48,531 nucleotides of DNA, from NCBI GenBank assembly GCA_022562055.1, contig JADFQA010000024.1, positions 1-48,531 on the forward strand. The letters are read 5' to 3'. Both the position numbers and the translations under genes were made by a program. The notes under the pieces were generated by a model. It saw only the letters and a list, made by a program, of their open reading frames with translations. It ran no database searches and was not told the origin of the DNA. Source of the DNA: Acidobacteriota bacterium (lineage in GTDB: Bacteria > Actinomycetota > Acidimicrobiia > Spongiisociales > UBA5794). Positions 1 to 7,318 of the stretch are shown here, piece after piece. How positions within the stretch are numbered: the first letter of the stretch is position 1; every line of letters begins with the position of its first letter.

Positions 1-169
1 CAACCCGCCAGGGCACGATCTAGACTCAGGAATCCAAGTTCCAGGAGTCTGAAGTGCTCACCGGCGGGCGGCTCGGCAACCAGCCTGGCACACCAGGCCG
101 GTCAACACCCATTAGGAGTCCATCGCTCCGAAGTAATTGTCGCACTGTCCCTACAAGGAGGTACACACA

Positions 170-497
170 GTGCGTATCAACCAGAACATTGCGGCGTACA
201 ACGCGTTCCGCAACCTGTCGATAGCCAACCTTGCGTTGGGAAAGTCTCTGGAAAAGCTCTCCTCGGGGTTCCACATCAACCGTGCGGCAGATGATTCTGG
301 TGGTCTTGCGAAATCCGAAGGTCTGCGTTCGGAGATCCGAGGAAACCGTCAGGCAATTCGGTAATGCTCAAGACGGCGTGAGCTTCGTGCAAACCGCTGA
401 AGGTGCGTTGAACGAAGTTACCGTAATGCTCCAGCGTATACGTGAGCTTGCTGTCGATGCTCCCAGTACGGGAACACCCGTGAATAATCGGGGTTAG
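170..497 (+). pseudogene. fliC: flagellin 5' fragment, frameshifted and truncated
   Basis: A GTG start at 170 follows a strong AAGGAGG ribosome binding site (154-160) and opens the classic flagellin N-terminus (RINQNIAAYNAFRNL, then the [25 protein letters not shown] block). The frame closes at 362-364. Homology continues one frame over with [19 protein letters not shown] and [12 protein letters not shown], so about one extra base near 361-362 breaks the gene. The second frame ends at 495-497 after roughly 110 residues. The variable centre and the C-terminal D0/D1 helices needed for polymerisation are absent. It cannot make a filament subunit as read. The neighbouring flgE remnant and flbD show this was once a flagellar locus. 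One base could be a consensus error, but the missing 3' part could not. Confidence 0.9.
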
Positions 498-520
498 GTG
501 CTTCTGAGCAGGAGGGGAGT

Positions 521-559
521 CCCGGCCGAGTACATCTAGTAATACAAGTCGGCCCCGGG
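521..559 (+). terminator. possible stem-loop after the flagellin remnant
   Basis: CCCGGCCGA (521-529) pairs with TCGGCC-C-CGGG (549-559) with one bulged base around a 19-base loop. No T-run follows. It lies just downstream of the flagellin fragment and could be its old terminator. The rest of 498-677 shows no coding signal that I can identify. Confidence 0.3.
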
Positions 560-677
560 TCGCTTGCCTTCAGGATGTGGGGTACGATTTCGTTCGGGTT
601 TCCTTATGTGTGCGCAGTGGAGGCCGACGTTACCACATGGGTTGGGTACAGCCCGGAGACCGCATCGGAGGGCAACT

Positions 678-1268
678 ATGTCAACATTGGACGAGCGGAT
701 CGCTGACCTCGAAGGTCAGATCGACGAACTTCGAATCGAAAACGGCACCCTGCGTCTCCAGCTCGATGTCCTATCTTCAACGGACATCGTCACCGGTCTC
801 CCGAACACGAACGGCATCCTCCAAACACTGGATTCGGTGATCGCTCGACACGAAAGGTCCGGAGAAGCCTTTGGTGTGATGTTGGTGAGAGTTGGCGCCA
901 TTGCGGAGGTTGGTGAACGTCACGGCCGTGCGGGCGTGAACGATGCGTTGCGCCACGCAGGTGCACTGATCGCTGCCGGGCTCCGTCGCCTAGATACCGT
1001 CGGTCGTTTCGACGACAGCGCATTTCTGGCAGTGCTCCCAATGCTTGACGCGGAAGGTTGTGACACGGTTGTCACTCGTCTTTGCAAGTTGCTAACTTCA
1101 GTTCCTATGACGTTCGAGCGCGATCGGCTCACCATCGAGCCGCAAGTAACGATTGCGTTGTCTTCGCCGGGTGTGCACATCGACTCGCAGGTGATCCTGG
1201 CCGGGTTGCTTGGCATGTCGGAGACGACAACCGAGGTTGCGCCTCAGATCTACGCACTCACCGAATAG
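678..1268 (+). CDS. degenerate GGDEF-domain protein
   Basis: A 196-residue soluble protein. Residues 1-33 form a short coiled coil (LDERIADLEGQIDELRIEN). A GGDEF-like fold follows, opening with TDIVTGLPNTNGIL, the counterpart of the usual LTGLPNR segment. Where active diguanylate cyclases carry (G/S)GDEF or GGEEF, this protein reads FDDSAF (111-116), so the catalytic metal and substrate residues are missing and no cyclic-di-GMP synthesis is expected. It may act as a scaffold or nucleotide sensor. The ATG at 678 follows GGAGGG (668-673) at normal spacing; earlier in-frame starts give a prefix that looks noncoding. It sits between a flagellin and an flgE remnant, suggesting a former role in motility control, which is inference. 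Confidence 0.72.
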   Translation: MSTLDERIADLEGQIDELRIENGTLRLQLDVLSSTDIVTGLPNTNGILQTLDSVIARHERSGEAFGVMLVRVGAIAEVGERHGRAGVNDALRHAGALIAAGLRRLDTVGRFDDSAFLAVLPMLDAEGCDTVVTRLCKLLTSVPMTFERDRLTIEPQVTIALSSPGVHIDSQVILAGLLGMSETTTEVAPQIYALTE

Positions 1269-1347
1269 CGCGTCTCCAGTAGTCGAGACAACTACTCGAG
1301 ATAGTCTTGGAGCTGCCGATAGGAGCAGCGAGCGTTCTCTGAAATAG

Positions 1348-1425
1348 CGTGGCTTCCAGGCCAACAGTCGAATTATCACAGCTTCCGACGAGATTCTCCA
1401 AGACCTGGTGAACATCAAGCGGTAA
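1348..1425 (+). pseudogene. flgE: flagellar hook protein FlgE, C-terminal remnant
   Basis: The 349-base interval between the GGDEF-like gene and flbD is not empty. Reading from 1348 gives RGFQANSRIITASDEILQ followed by DLVNIKR and a stop at 1423-1425. This is the highly conserved C-terminal D0 helix of hook and rod proteins, best matching FlgE. An in-frame stop lies immediately upstream (1345-1347). A neighbouring frame just before it reads FSEIA, resembling the preceding (E)QFSEMIVAQ segment, so the remnant is also frameshifted. The rest of the hook gene is gone. The flgE then flbD order is the normal flagellar operon order, which supports the identification. Confidence 0.85.
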
Positions 1426-1451
1426 GCGGGGACTACCCGTTCGCACAACGA

Positions 1452-1484
1452 GAAGGTAGGGCCATTGGCGGTGGCCCTACCTTC
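1452..1484 (+). terminator. perfect 13-bp stem-loop downstream of the flgE remnant
   Basis: GAAGGTAGGGCCA (1452-1464) and TGGCCCTACCTTC (1472-1484) are perfect inverted repeats with a 7-base loop. There is no U-tract. It probably ended the old flgE transcript. The remaining bases to 1617 show no gene. Confidence 0.6.
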
Positions 1485-1617
1485 CGTCGCGATGGCCCCG
1501 GCGGAGTCGAGGGCCGGTACACAACGGTCGCCTTAACCAGACCGGCGAGTCGCCGGCAGTCAACACAAGCAGCGCGACGGGCTGGGCAGCGTTCCATACG
1601 GCAACTGAGCAAGAGAT

Positions 1618-1872
1618 ATGATTGTTGCACATCGTCTAAAAGGGGAACAGTTCTTTCTGAACGCCGACCTTGTCGAATCGGTTGAAGCTACGCCAAACAC
1701 CATCGTGACACTGGTGGGTGGTCGCCGGCTGGTGGTCAGTGATTCCCCGAAAGACATTGTGCACCGGGTTGTCGAGTTCAGGGCGGCGATTCTCGTGAGT
1801 GCTTCGCAGCTTCGTGACGAACACCGAGGCTCCATTGTGGCGCTCCGTGACGACAACGGCGCGTCTCGATAG
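1618..1872 (+). CDS. flbD: flagellar FlbD/SwrD family protein
   Basis: An 84-residue protein whose first 50 residues match the FlbD family: MIVAHRLKGEQFFLNADLVE, then TPNTIVTL, GGRRLVV and a DSP segment. FlbD/SwrD proteins are small cytoplasmic factors encoded between flgE and motA. In Bacillus the homologue SwrD raises flagellar motor power. The C-terminal tail from about residue 60 (LVSASQLRDEHRG) is longer than in many homologues. The gene looks intact, but both flagellar neighbours are wrecked and no motA, motB or fliL follows, so it is probably an orphan left behind by loss of the operon. The start is set by family alignment; the ribosome binding site is weak. Confidence 0.82.
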   Translation: MIVAHRLKGEQFFLNADLVESVEATPNTIVTLVGGRRLVVSDSPKDIVHRVVEFRAAILVSASQLRDEHRGSIVALRDDNGASR

Positions 1873-1957
1873 CGGCCGACCTGTTGCAATTCACCCTACT
1901 CTGAACGTCGTTTCTTGGTATGTTTAGGGCAGTTTCGCGCATGCTAGGAGAATGCAC

Positions 1958-2389
1958 ATGGAACGAACTGTCCTACACCTATTGGGAGACAAAGGCCGCG
2001 ACGTCTGGTCTGTCACATCTGACACCACCATTTATGACGCCCTCGGGTTCATGGCAGATCGAGGAATTGGTGCCGTTGTCGTTATCGACGATGGCGAGCT
2101 GTCCGGGATCTTCTCTGAACGTGACTACGCCCGCAAGGTCGTTCTAAAGGGTCTTGAGTCGAAAAACACTACGGTTCAACAGCTTATGAGCACCGACGTA
2201 GTGACCGTGACACCGTCCGATACAGTGATGACCTGTATGACTCTCATGACTGAGCGGAGATTTAGGCACCTGCCGGTGGTCGACGATGGAGCGGTTGTCG
2301 GGGTTATCTCCATTGGAGACGTTGTCCGCAACGTGATCGACGAACAGCGTTACTTGATCGACCAGCTACAGCAGTACATTTCGTCTTAG
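1958..2389 (+). CDS. tandem CBS-domain protein
   Basis: A 143-residue protein made almost entirely of two CBS repeats. The first includes DVWSVTSDTTIYDALGFMAD and GAVVVIDDGELSGIFSERDYARK; the second includes STDVVTVTPSDTV, RRFRHLPVVDDG and VVGVISIGDVVR. Such stand-alone CBS pairs dimerise and bind adenosyl ligands (AMP, ATP, SAM or NAD), acting as energy or redox sensors. The conserved acidic residue of the nucleotide-ribose site is present in both repeats (SERDY and SIGDV). The start is placed at 1958 because AGGAG (1946-1950) is 7 bases upstream. The ATG at 1952 would sit almost on top of the ribosome binding site. The target cannot be deduced from context. Confidence 0.88.
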   Translation: MERTVLHLLGDKGRDVWSVTSDTTIYDALGFMADRGIGAVVVIDDGELSGIFSERDYARKVVLKGLESKNTTVQQLMSTDVVTVTPSDTVMTCMTLMTERRFRHLPVVDDGAVVGVISIGDVVRNVIDEQRYLIDQLQQYISS

Positions 2390-2402
2390 GAGGCGCGCCT
2401 CC
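2389..2402. terminator. 14-bp perfect palindrome between convergent genes
   Basis: GGAGGCGCGCCTCC begins in the stop codon of the CBS gene and lies between it and the convergent ferredoxin gene. It could fold as a short hairpin in either transcript and act as a bidirectional terminator, but there is no T-run. Confidence 0.3.
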
Positions 2403-2432
2403 CGCCGTTACCGGGCCGTGGCTGCGCCGGTG

Positions 2433-2741
2433 TCACGCGCCCCTGTTTGCGATTGCGTCTGCGTCCAGCGGTTCGATCATGATGCATTCTCCGGGGCATT
2501 CCTCGGCCGCCTCGACCACGTCGCTGAGTATGGATTCGGGCACACGAGCCACCCCTCGGGACCCATCGGGAGCTGCTTCGCCGTCAAACACAATGGTCGT
2601 CCCGAAATGTGAGGCGTCCTCGCGAACGACCCAGAGGCCGTCATCTCGACCCTCAAATACGTCCGGAGCTATCTCTTGGCAGATCCCATCTCCAGTACAT
2701 AGATCCTGGTCGATCCACACCATTAATTTGCTATCAGCCAC
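2433..2741 (-). CDS. single-cluster ferredoxin (Fer4_15 / 3Fe-4S type)
   Basis: A 102-residue acidic ferredoxin. VWIDQDLCTGDGICQEIAP gives the C-x5-C motif (Cys15, Cys21), and a C-terminal EECPGECIM segment supplies the Cys-Pro ligand and one further Cys. This is the pattern of actinobacterial ferredoxins that carry one [3Fe-4S] or [4Fe-4S] cluster and often pass electrons to cytochromes P450 or oxygenases. A GTG start at 2741 is chosen because AAAGGAGG lies 5 bases upstream on the minus strand; the ATG 45 bases further out lacks this. The protein has a roughly 35-residue insertion (GRDDGLWVVREDASHFGTT onward) between the cluster halves. No redox partner is adjacent. Confidence 0.85.
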   Translation of the reverse strand: MADSKLMVWIDQDLCTGDGICQEIAPDVFEGRDDGLWVVREDASHFGTTIVFDGEAAPDGSRGVARVPESILSDVVEAAEECPGECIMIEPLDADAIANRGA

Positions 2742-2844
2742 GTTGGCCTCCTTTGCGCGCCACGCCTGTACAGCACAACACTGCATCGGCTATCGATTGT
2801 TCACGGACCCTTATCGATCACGAAATCCTGCCGGCAGGTTCCGC

Positions 2845-3279
2845 ATGAAAACCGAGCGTCATGTACTGATCATTGATGACGACCAGGACTTCGTTCACCT
2901 GACGTCAGTTTACCTGAAACGTTCTGGCTGCCGGACGTCGGTGGCGACCGACGACATGCAGGGTCAGCGTATTGTCCGCACAGAGCGCCCCGATGTCATC
3001 CTCATCAACTATCAAATGCCGGGCGGCAACGGCCTTCTCATCGCCGAACGTTTGACGGCGAGTTCAGCCACCGGCCACATACCGATTCTGATGCTCACAG
3101 GTACCCAGATTGAGGATCTCGATACGTGGATCCTGCGTTCGGGCATCGAGCGCGTTCTGCACAGGGTGAGTCTTTTTGAGGAGAACCTCGTACGGGTCCT
3201 TGAGCAAGCAGTCAGCGGGGCGTTCCTTCCAGCGAAAAACACCAATGCGCTCTTCCTGGCAGCGGCGGCCCGGCGGTAG
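2845..3279 (+). CDS. atypical response-regulator receiver protein (Asp to Asn)
   Basis: A 144-residue protein consisting of a CheY-like receiver domain and a short tail, with no output domain. The acidic pocket is present (HVLIIDDDQD, Asp11-13) and so is the switch Thr (LMLTGT, Thr85). The phospho-acceptor position in PDVILINYQMPGGNG is Asn55, not Asp. The Lys of the usual YLxKPF motif is Arg (VLHRVSLF). Phosphorylation is therefore unlikely, and the domain may be locked in one state. The gene lies 25 bases before a broken histidine kinase, consistent with a degenerated two-component pair. The start at 2845 is set by the onset of receiver homology; the ribosome binding site is weak. Confidence 0.85.
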   Translation: MKTERHVLIIDDDQDFVHLTSVYLKRSGCRTSVATDDMQGQRIVRTERPDVILINYQMPGGNGLLIAERLTASSATGHIPILMLTGTQIEDLDTWILRSGIERVLHRVSLFEENLVRVLEQAVSGAFLPAKNTNALFLAAAARR

Positions 3280-3304
3280 GGCAGGATTCGGGAGGCCCTG
3301 GGCC

Positions 3305-4010
3305 ATGGATCTACTGTGGGTGCTCGCCGTCATCGTTCTTGCCGTTGTCGTCGGACGCTGCACGAACGCTCAATGCCTTTGGCACAGGCGATTGGGCGGC
3401 GGTGCAGCCGCTCGCGGCACGAGCAACGAGACATCTGTCCGGCGCAATTGACAGCGTTTCAACGATGGTTTGCGAACGTGAGGCTGCACTCAAGGAAGCC
3501 CTACAACGCGAACGGAGCCACACGCTCGAGGTCGAAGTCTCTGAGATGGCCTACGTGGCGCCCATCAACGTCTGGCTGAGGTCAACGCTGAACTTGAGGG
3601 CCTCACATACTCGGCATCGCACGATCTCGCCGTGCGCACGGGTTTGTCCGATTCTTCAGAACGTCATCCAAAACGGTTTCAAGTACAACGACTAGACAAA
3701 GCCGCGGATTACGATCTCCGGCTTTCGAGACGGCGATCAGGTGATCATCCAAGTCGCCGACAACGGGATCGGTGTTCCCCTCGAAAAAGGGGAGGATATG
3801 TTTGCTTTCTTCACCAGGCTGGAATCGAAACTCGACACCCCGGGCAGCGGTGCGGGTCTTGTGATTGCCAGACGCGCCGCTCGTTCGCTCGGTGGCGACC
3901 TGTGGCTTGAGGAAAGTTCGGACTCCGGATCGGTGTTCATACTTGCGCTCCCTGACCAGCTCGGTGTTGGACCGGTCGTAAAACCTGCGCAGATCCGCGT
4001 CGAACTCTGA
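3305..4010 (+). pseudogene. sensor histidine kinase, multiply disrupted
   Basis: Kinase landmarks appear in order but in different frames. A membrane helix (MDLLWVLAVIVLAVVVG) starts at 3305. A coiled segment (CEREAALKEALQRE) is in a second frame. The H-box ELEGLTYSASHDLAVRT, with its phospho-accepting His, is back in the first frame at about 3584-3640. The N-box ILQNVIQNGFKYND follows almost at once in the second frame, so most of the DHp and early CA domain is deleted. A TAG at 3693-3695 interrupts the frame before the G1 box (VADNGIGV), F-box (FAFFTRL) and G2 box (GSGAGLVIARR). At least three frame changes, a deletion and an in-frame stop make it nonfunctional. It was probably the partner of the adjacent receiver protein. 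Confidence 0.88.
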
Positions 4011-4023
4011 GCCTCTCGATATT

Positions 4024-4118
4024 TGGCGGAGGTGGACGGGAATCGAACCCGCCAGGGAGCTTTCGCCCCCTCGACGGTTTTGAAGACCGCGGGACCCACC
4101 AGGCATCCTGACACCTCC
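4024..4118 (-). tRNA. selC: tRNA-Sec (anticodon TCA)
   Basis: On the minus strand the 95 bases start GGAGGTGTC and end CACCTCCGCCA with an encoded CCA. The anticodon loop is CTTCAAA, giving anticodon TCA (complement of 4081-4083), which reads UGA. The T-arm is GGGTTCGATTCCC. A long variable arm (GAGGGGGCGAAAGCTCCCTG) and a total length near 95 are the hallmarks of bacterial selenocysteine tRNA. One acceptor-stem pair near the junction appears mismatched. The gene implies selA, selB and selD elsewhere in the genome; none is in this window. Confidence 0.93.
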
Positions 4119-4275
4119 GCTCGTGAGTGTAGAGACTTCAAGCCGTTGTGAGACCAGCGCCGGGTCCACTCGTCGTCGCAGCGAGACCCAGAAATGTTTG
4201 CCGGAACTCATCTGATACCGGTATTCGTTGTCTCATCGGATAGGCTTAAGGGCGTTCACGACAATCACAGGTCTC

Positions 4276-5019
4276 ATGTCAGAAGCGTTTGCACTAATTG
4301 TTCGCGAAAAGCGACTCAGCCTCGGTCTGTCGCTCGGGCAGCTTGCCAGTCAGGTCTCGCGCACGGCTACAACCGTGCGTGCGTGGGAACGCGCCGAGCA
4401 CGGTCCCGATGACGCGACCATCCGTCGGCTTGCCTCGGTGCTCGCCATCGATGTTGAGGAGTTGCGCGCTGCCGCCAATATCTCGACACCGGAGGTAACT
4501 GTGGAATCTGCCGATCCTGAGGTCGCGGTCACGGACGAGACGGGTGCAGCCGGGGCAGTGGCATACTTCACCGCCGCCGCTGCTGACCCGGGACCAGGGG
4601 ACACGGGTTTGAGCGAGGCGAGTAACGACCAACTCCTTCTGGACCACCCGACCGAAGCGGTAAACATCGTTGAGATTGCCGACGTCCCCCGACAGGGATC
4701 GGCTGGTGGCGACTCCGTCGATGCGACACCGCCCGCGCCGCCCCCGATCGTCGCCGACCAGATATCGAGTGCGAGTTCGCTACACCAGATCGTTGCCGGT
4801 GTCCGCAAGGTGTACGACACCATCTTTGATCCGGAGAAGCGGTATCTCTACTGGATTCGGGCGGTTCTGCTCGTCATCGGATTTGTCGTGCTGCTCAGGG
4901 TTGGCAAGGACGCTGCGTCGAATCTGTCCGAGGCGCTGGGAGACTTTCTAGACACCTTTGGTACGGGCGCGGGTGATGACCCGACTGTGGATTCGCTTGC
5001 CGTGCTTCTCACGCTGTGA
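4276..5019 (+). CDS. XRE-family HTH protein with C-terminal membrane helix
   Basis: A 247-residue protein. Residues 1-65 are a Cro/C1-type helix-turn-helix (LIVREKRLSLGLSLGQLASQ, ATTVRAWERAEHGPDDATIRRLASVL). A long acidic, Ala/Pro-rich and probably disordered linker follows. Near residues 180-215 is a membrane-proximal segment (VYDTIFDPEKRYLYWIR) and one transmembrane helix (AVLLVIGFVVLLRVG), then a short acidic tail. The architecture of cytoplasmic HTH, linker and single membrane helix recalls RodZ, but the usual extracellular RodZ domain is missing. DNA binding and membrane tethering are inferred from the domains. It is convergent with the TauE-like gene and separated from it by 17 bases. 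Confidence 0.78.
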   Translation: MSEAFALIVREKRLSLGLSLGQLASQVSRTATTVRAWERAEHGPDDATIRRLASVLAIDVEELRAAANISTPEVTVESADPEVAVTDETGAAGAVAYFTAAAADPGPGDTGLSEASNDQLLLDHPTEAVNIVEIADVPRQGSAGGDSVDATPPAPPPIVADQISSASSLHQIVAGVRKVYDTIFDPEKRYLYWIRAVLLVIGFVVLLRVGKDAASNLSEALGDFLDTFGTGAGDDPTVDSLAVLLTL

Positions 5020-5036
5020 GGTTCCAGCACCGCGAG

Positions 5037-5762
5037 TCATTGAACAACGGTTCGCACCGCGAGTGCCAGCGCTGATCCGGACGACAACCATAAAATTGCT
5101 GCTCGCGCCTTCGACTGGGGCAGTCGTGCTGTGAGCCGCGTCGACATCAAGAACCCACCGGCAAGTGCCGGGACGAGGATCGCTGCGATCTTTGCGTCTA
5201 GTCTCGTGATCTCCCCCGCAGCTAGGCGTGTAATCAGGGTGATCGTGAGACCGACGATGAAGAGTGCCGCCATATTGGCCCGAATCGTGGGGGGCTTTTC
5301 GCGCGAAAACAGCAGTGCTAGGGGCGGTCCACCGATGCTCGAGATCAGCGAAGAGATGCCCGAAAAGGTTCCTGCCAAAAAGTCGACTTTCGGTGATCTT
5401 GCAAGCGCTACTCCGGATGCGAGGGCGCTAACCGCAATGAGGACGATGCCCGCGATCATCAGGGACAGGGTCGTTTCGGTGGCGATCTTTAACAGGGCAA
5501 GACCAATGAGTGCCCCTGGGATCCGACCGGCGAGAATCCATCTGAGACCTCTGAATTCGATGTGCTGGCGTTCCCGATATGCCATCGTCACGATGAGTGG
5601 GATCGATACGAGCAGTTGTGGAACCGGCGCCAGACGAGGGTCAACGATGGATAGGAGCGGTACAGAGACAATCGCAAACCCCATTCCAACCGTTCCCTGG
5701 ATCGCCGCGGCGAAGAAGGTCACGGCGAACGCGATCACCAGGTCGATTGTTGCAACGGGCAT
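5037..5762 (-). CDS. TauE/SafE family membrane transporter
   Basis: A 241-residue polytopic membrane protein with about eight hydrophobic helices. It starts FAVTFFAAAIQGTVGMGFAI, the family signature (FxAxxxQGxxGxGxG), and has the second-half repeat ISSLISSIGGPPLALLF. TauE/SafE proteins export or import sulfite, sulfoacetate or other small organic and sulfur anions across the cytoplasmic membrane. Its ATG shares one base with the TAA of the upstream malic enzyme (TAATG at 5760-5764), so the two are translationally coupled. That context suggests a small organic acid or sulfonate substrate, which is inference. Confidence 0.88.
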   Translation of the reverse strand: MPVATIDLVIAFAVTFFAAAIQGTVGMGFAIVSVPLLSIVDPRLAPVPQLLVSIPLIVTMAYRERQHIEFRGLRWILAGRIPGALIGLALLKIATETTLSLMIAGIVLIAVSALASGVALARSPKVDFLAGTFSGISSLISSIGGPPLALLFSREKPPTIRANMAALFIVGLTITLITRLAAGEITRLDAKIAAILVPALAGGFLMSTRLTARLPQSKARAAILWLSSGSALALAVRTVVQ

Positions 5763-7087
5763 TACACCGCTGCTCGGCGGACTCGTTCGGCAACAACCGA
5801 GTGCACGTTTCGGTCGAGTGGGTTGGGCAACAACTCCCCTGGAGGTGCGAGATCGGTCAAGGCCTCCGCCGCGCTCCGTTTCATGGGCGAGGTGATTTGC
5901 GAAACGTGGGCGTCAAGGGCTCCCCGAAAGATCCCTGGGTATGCAAGCACGTTGTTCACGACCGATCCGTCGGTCGCGAGTGCGGCGCCTGCGTCTAGCG
6001 CAGCGTGGCGATCGATCTCGGGGTTGGGATTGCTAAGCGACATAATGAGTTGGCCGTTGCGGATCAGCGAGGGAGAAAGCAGGTTTGGGCGCCCAGTTGT
6101 GAGTACGACAATGTCGGCTGTCGCCATGACTTCCTCGAGACCCTTCTCAGCCGACGTCGTGGTGAGCGGAGCCGTCCCACCGCTGAGGCCTTCGAGGCGG
6201 GCGGCCGCGGCGGCAGAGGGGTCGAACGCGGTGATACCTCGAAACGGGAACTGGCGTGCGAGGTTGGCGATCGCCGAGCCTGCGGCGCCCAGACCGATCT
6301 GGCCAAACGTCATGTCCTCGATTCTTCTATCAAGCATGCGCGCAGCCGATAGCACTGCCGCCATCAGCACGACGGCCGTTCCGTGTTGGTCGTCGTGGAA
6401 CACCGGGACGTCCAGTCGGGCCTCCAAAGTTTCCTCGACGTGATAGACGCCAGGAGATGCGATGTCTTCAAGATGAATGCCGCCGAAACCAGGCGCGATG
6501 TTGATGACGGTCTCGATGATTTCATCGGGGTCCTGGGTGTCCAGGACGATCGGAACCGCGTTGAGTTCAACGAACTTGGCGTAGAACAGGGCCTTGCCCT
6601 CCATCACCGGCAAGGCGGCTTTCGGACCGATGTTGCCGAGACCGAGCACACGGCTGCCGTCGGAAATCACCGCGATCGTTCTTCCTCGCCAGGTGTAGAT
6701 GTCAGCAAGCGACTCGTCTTCGGCAATCGCCTGACAGACACGAGCGACACCCGGCGTGTAAATCTCGCGCATGTCTTGGAGGGTGCGTAGCTCTACATCC
6801 GGCAAGATCTTCAGCTTTCCACCGCGGTGTCTGTCGAATGCGCGGTCGATCGGGTCGGCGACGATTTCAACATCGGGCACCGCACGAATCGACTCGGTGA
6901 TTCTGGCGACGACTTCGTCGCCGCGCGCTATCACCACGATCTCTCTAATCGTGTAGTCGGGCGTAATAGCGATCGTGGCGATCTCACCGATGTTGGCGTC
7001 GTGCTGGGAAATCGCCGTGAGCACTTCGGCGAGTTTGCCCGGTCGGCGAAGCGTCTTGATCCGGTAAACCTCGTCACGTTCGATCAT
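5762..7087 (-). CDS. malic enzyme with N-terminal ACT domain
   Basis: A 441-residue enzyme. Residues 1-80 form an ACT-like regulatory domain ([30 protein letters not shown]). The malic enzyme fold follows: catalytic Tyr in [15 protein letters not shown], the [20 protein letters not shown] segment with the catalytic Lys, and metal ligands in HLEDI and [12 protein letters not shown] Rossmann NAD(P) site is seen as [15 protein letters not shown]. It oxidatively decarboxylates malate to pyruvate in the cytoplasm, feeding gluconeogenesis or NAD(P)H supply. The length matches the short bacterial malic enzymes plus ACT. Cofactor preference cannot be read with confidence. It is the first gene of a two-gene unit with the TauE-like transporter. 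Confidence 0.93.
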   Translation of the reverse strand: MIERDEVYRIKTLRRPGKLAEVLTAISQHDANIGEIATIAITPDYTIREIVVIARGDEVVARITESIRAVPDVEIVADPIDRAFDRHRGGKLKILPDVELRTLQDMREIYTPGVARVCQAIAEDESLADIYTWRGRTIAVISDGSRVLGLGNIGPKAALPVMEGKALFYAKFVELNAVPIVLDTQDPDEIIETVINIAPGFGGIHLEDIASPGVYHVEETLEARLDVPVFHDDQHGTAVVLMAAVLSAARMLDRRIEDMTFGQIGLGAAGSAIANLARQFPFRGITAFDPSAAAAARLEGLSGGTAPLTTTSAEKGLEEVMATADIVVLTTGRPNLLSPSLIRNGQLIMSLSNPNPEIDRHAALDAGAALATDGSVVNNVLAYPGIFRGALDAHVSQITSPMKRSAAEALTDLAPPGELLPNPLDRNVHSVVAERVRRAAV

Positions 7088-7318
7088 GGGCGTCCTGTCG
7101 TCTGGGTGTTGCCATGTTACAAACGCTCGGTGAGGGGTTGGCGGACAACTTCTCGCCGAGGGTAGTGCCCAGTGGTGACGGTTCGTTCAGCGATCGACGC
7201 GGATCCCAAGAACACATATGGCTGCCGTCGCTCGACTGTTGGCCTGTTTTACACCACCCATCGGAGTGTCCTCACTACACGATCGCCGGTACGTCCATGG
7301 CGGCGCTAGCGTCGGGGC

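Noticed and set aside
4228-4275. Longer N-terminus for the HTH protein starting at 4228
   Set aside because: The HTH homology begins right after ATG 4276, and the extra 16 residues have no family support.
5026-5064. Direct repeat GCACCGCGAGT at 5026-5036 and 5054-5064
   Set aside because: Only two copies, one inside the 3' coding end of the TauE-like gene; no sign of a mobile element or attachment site.
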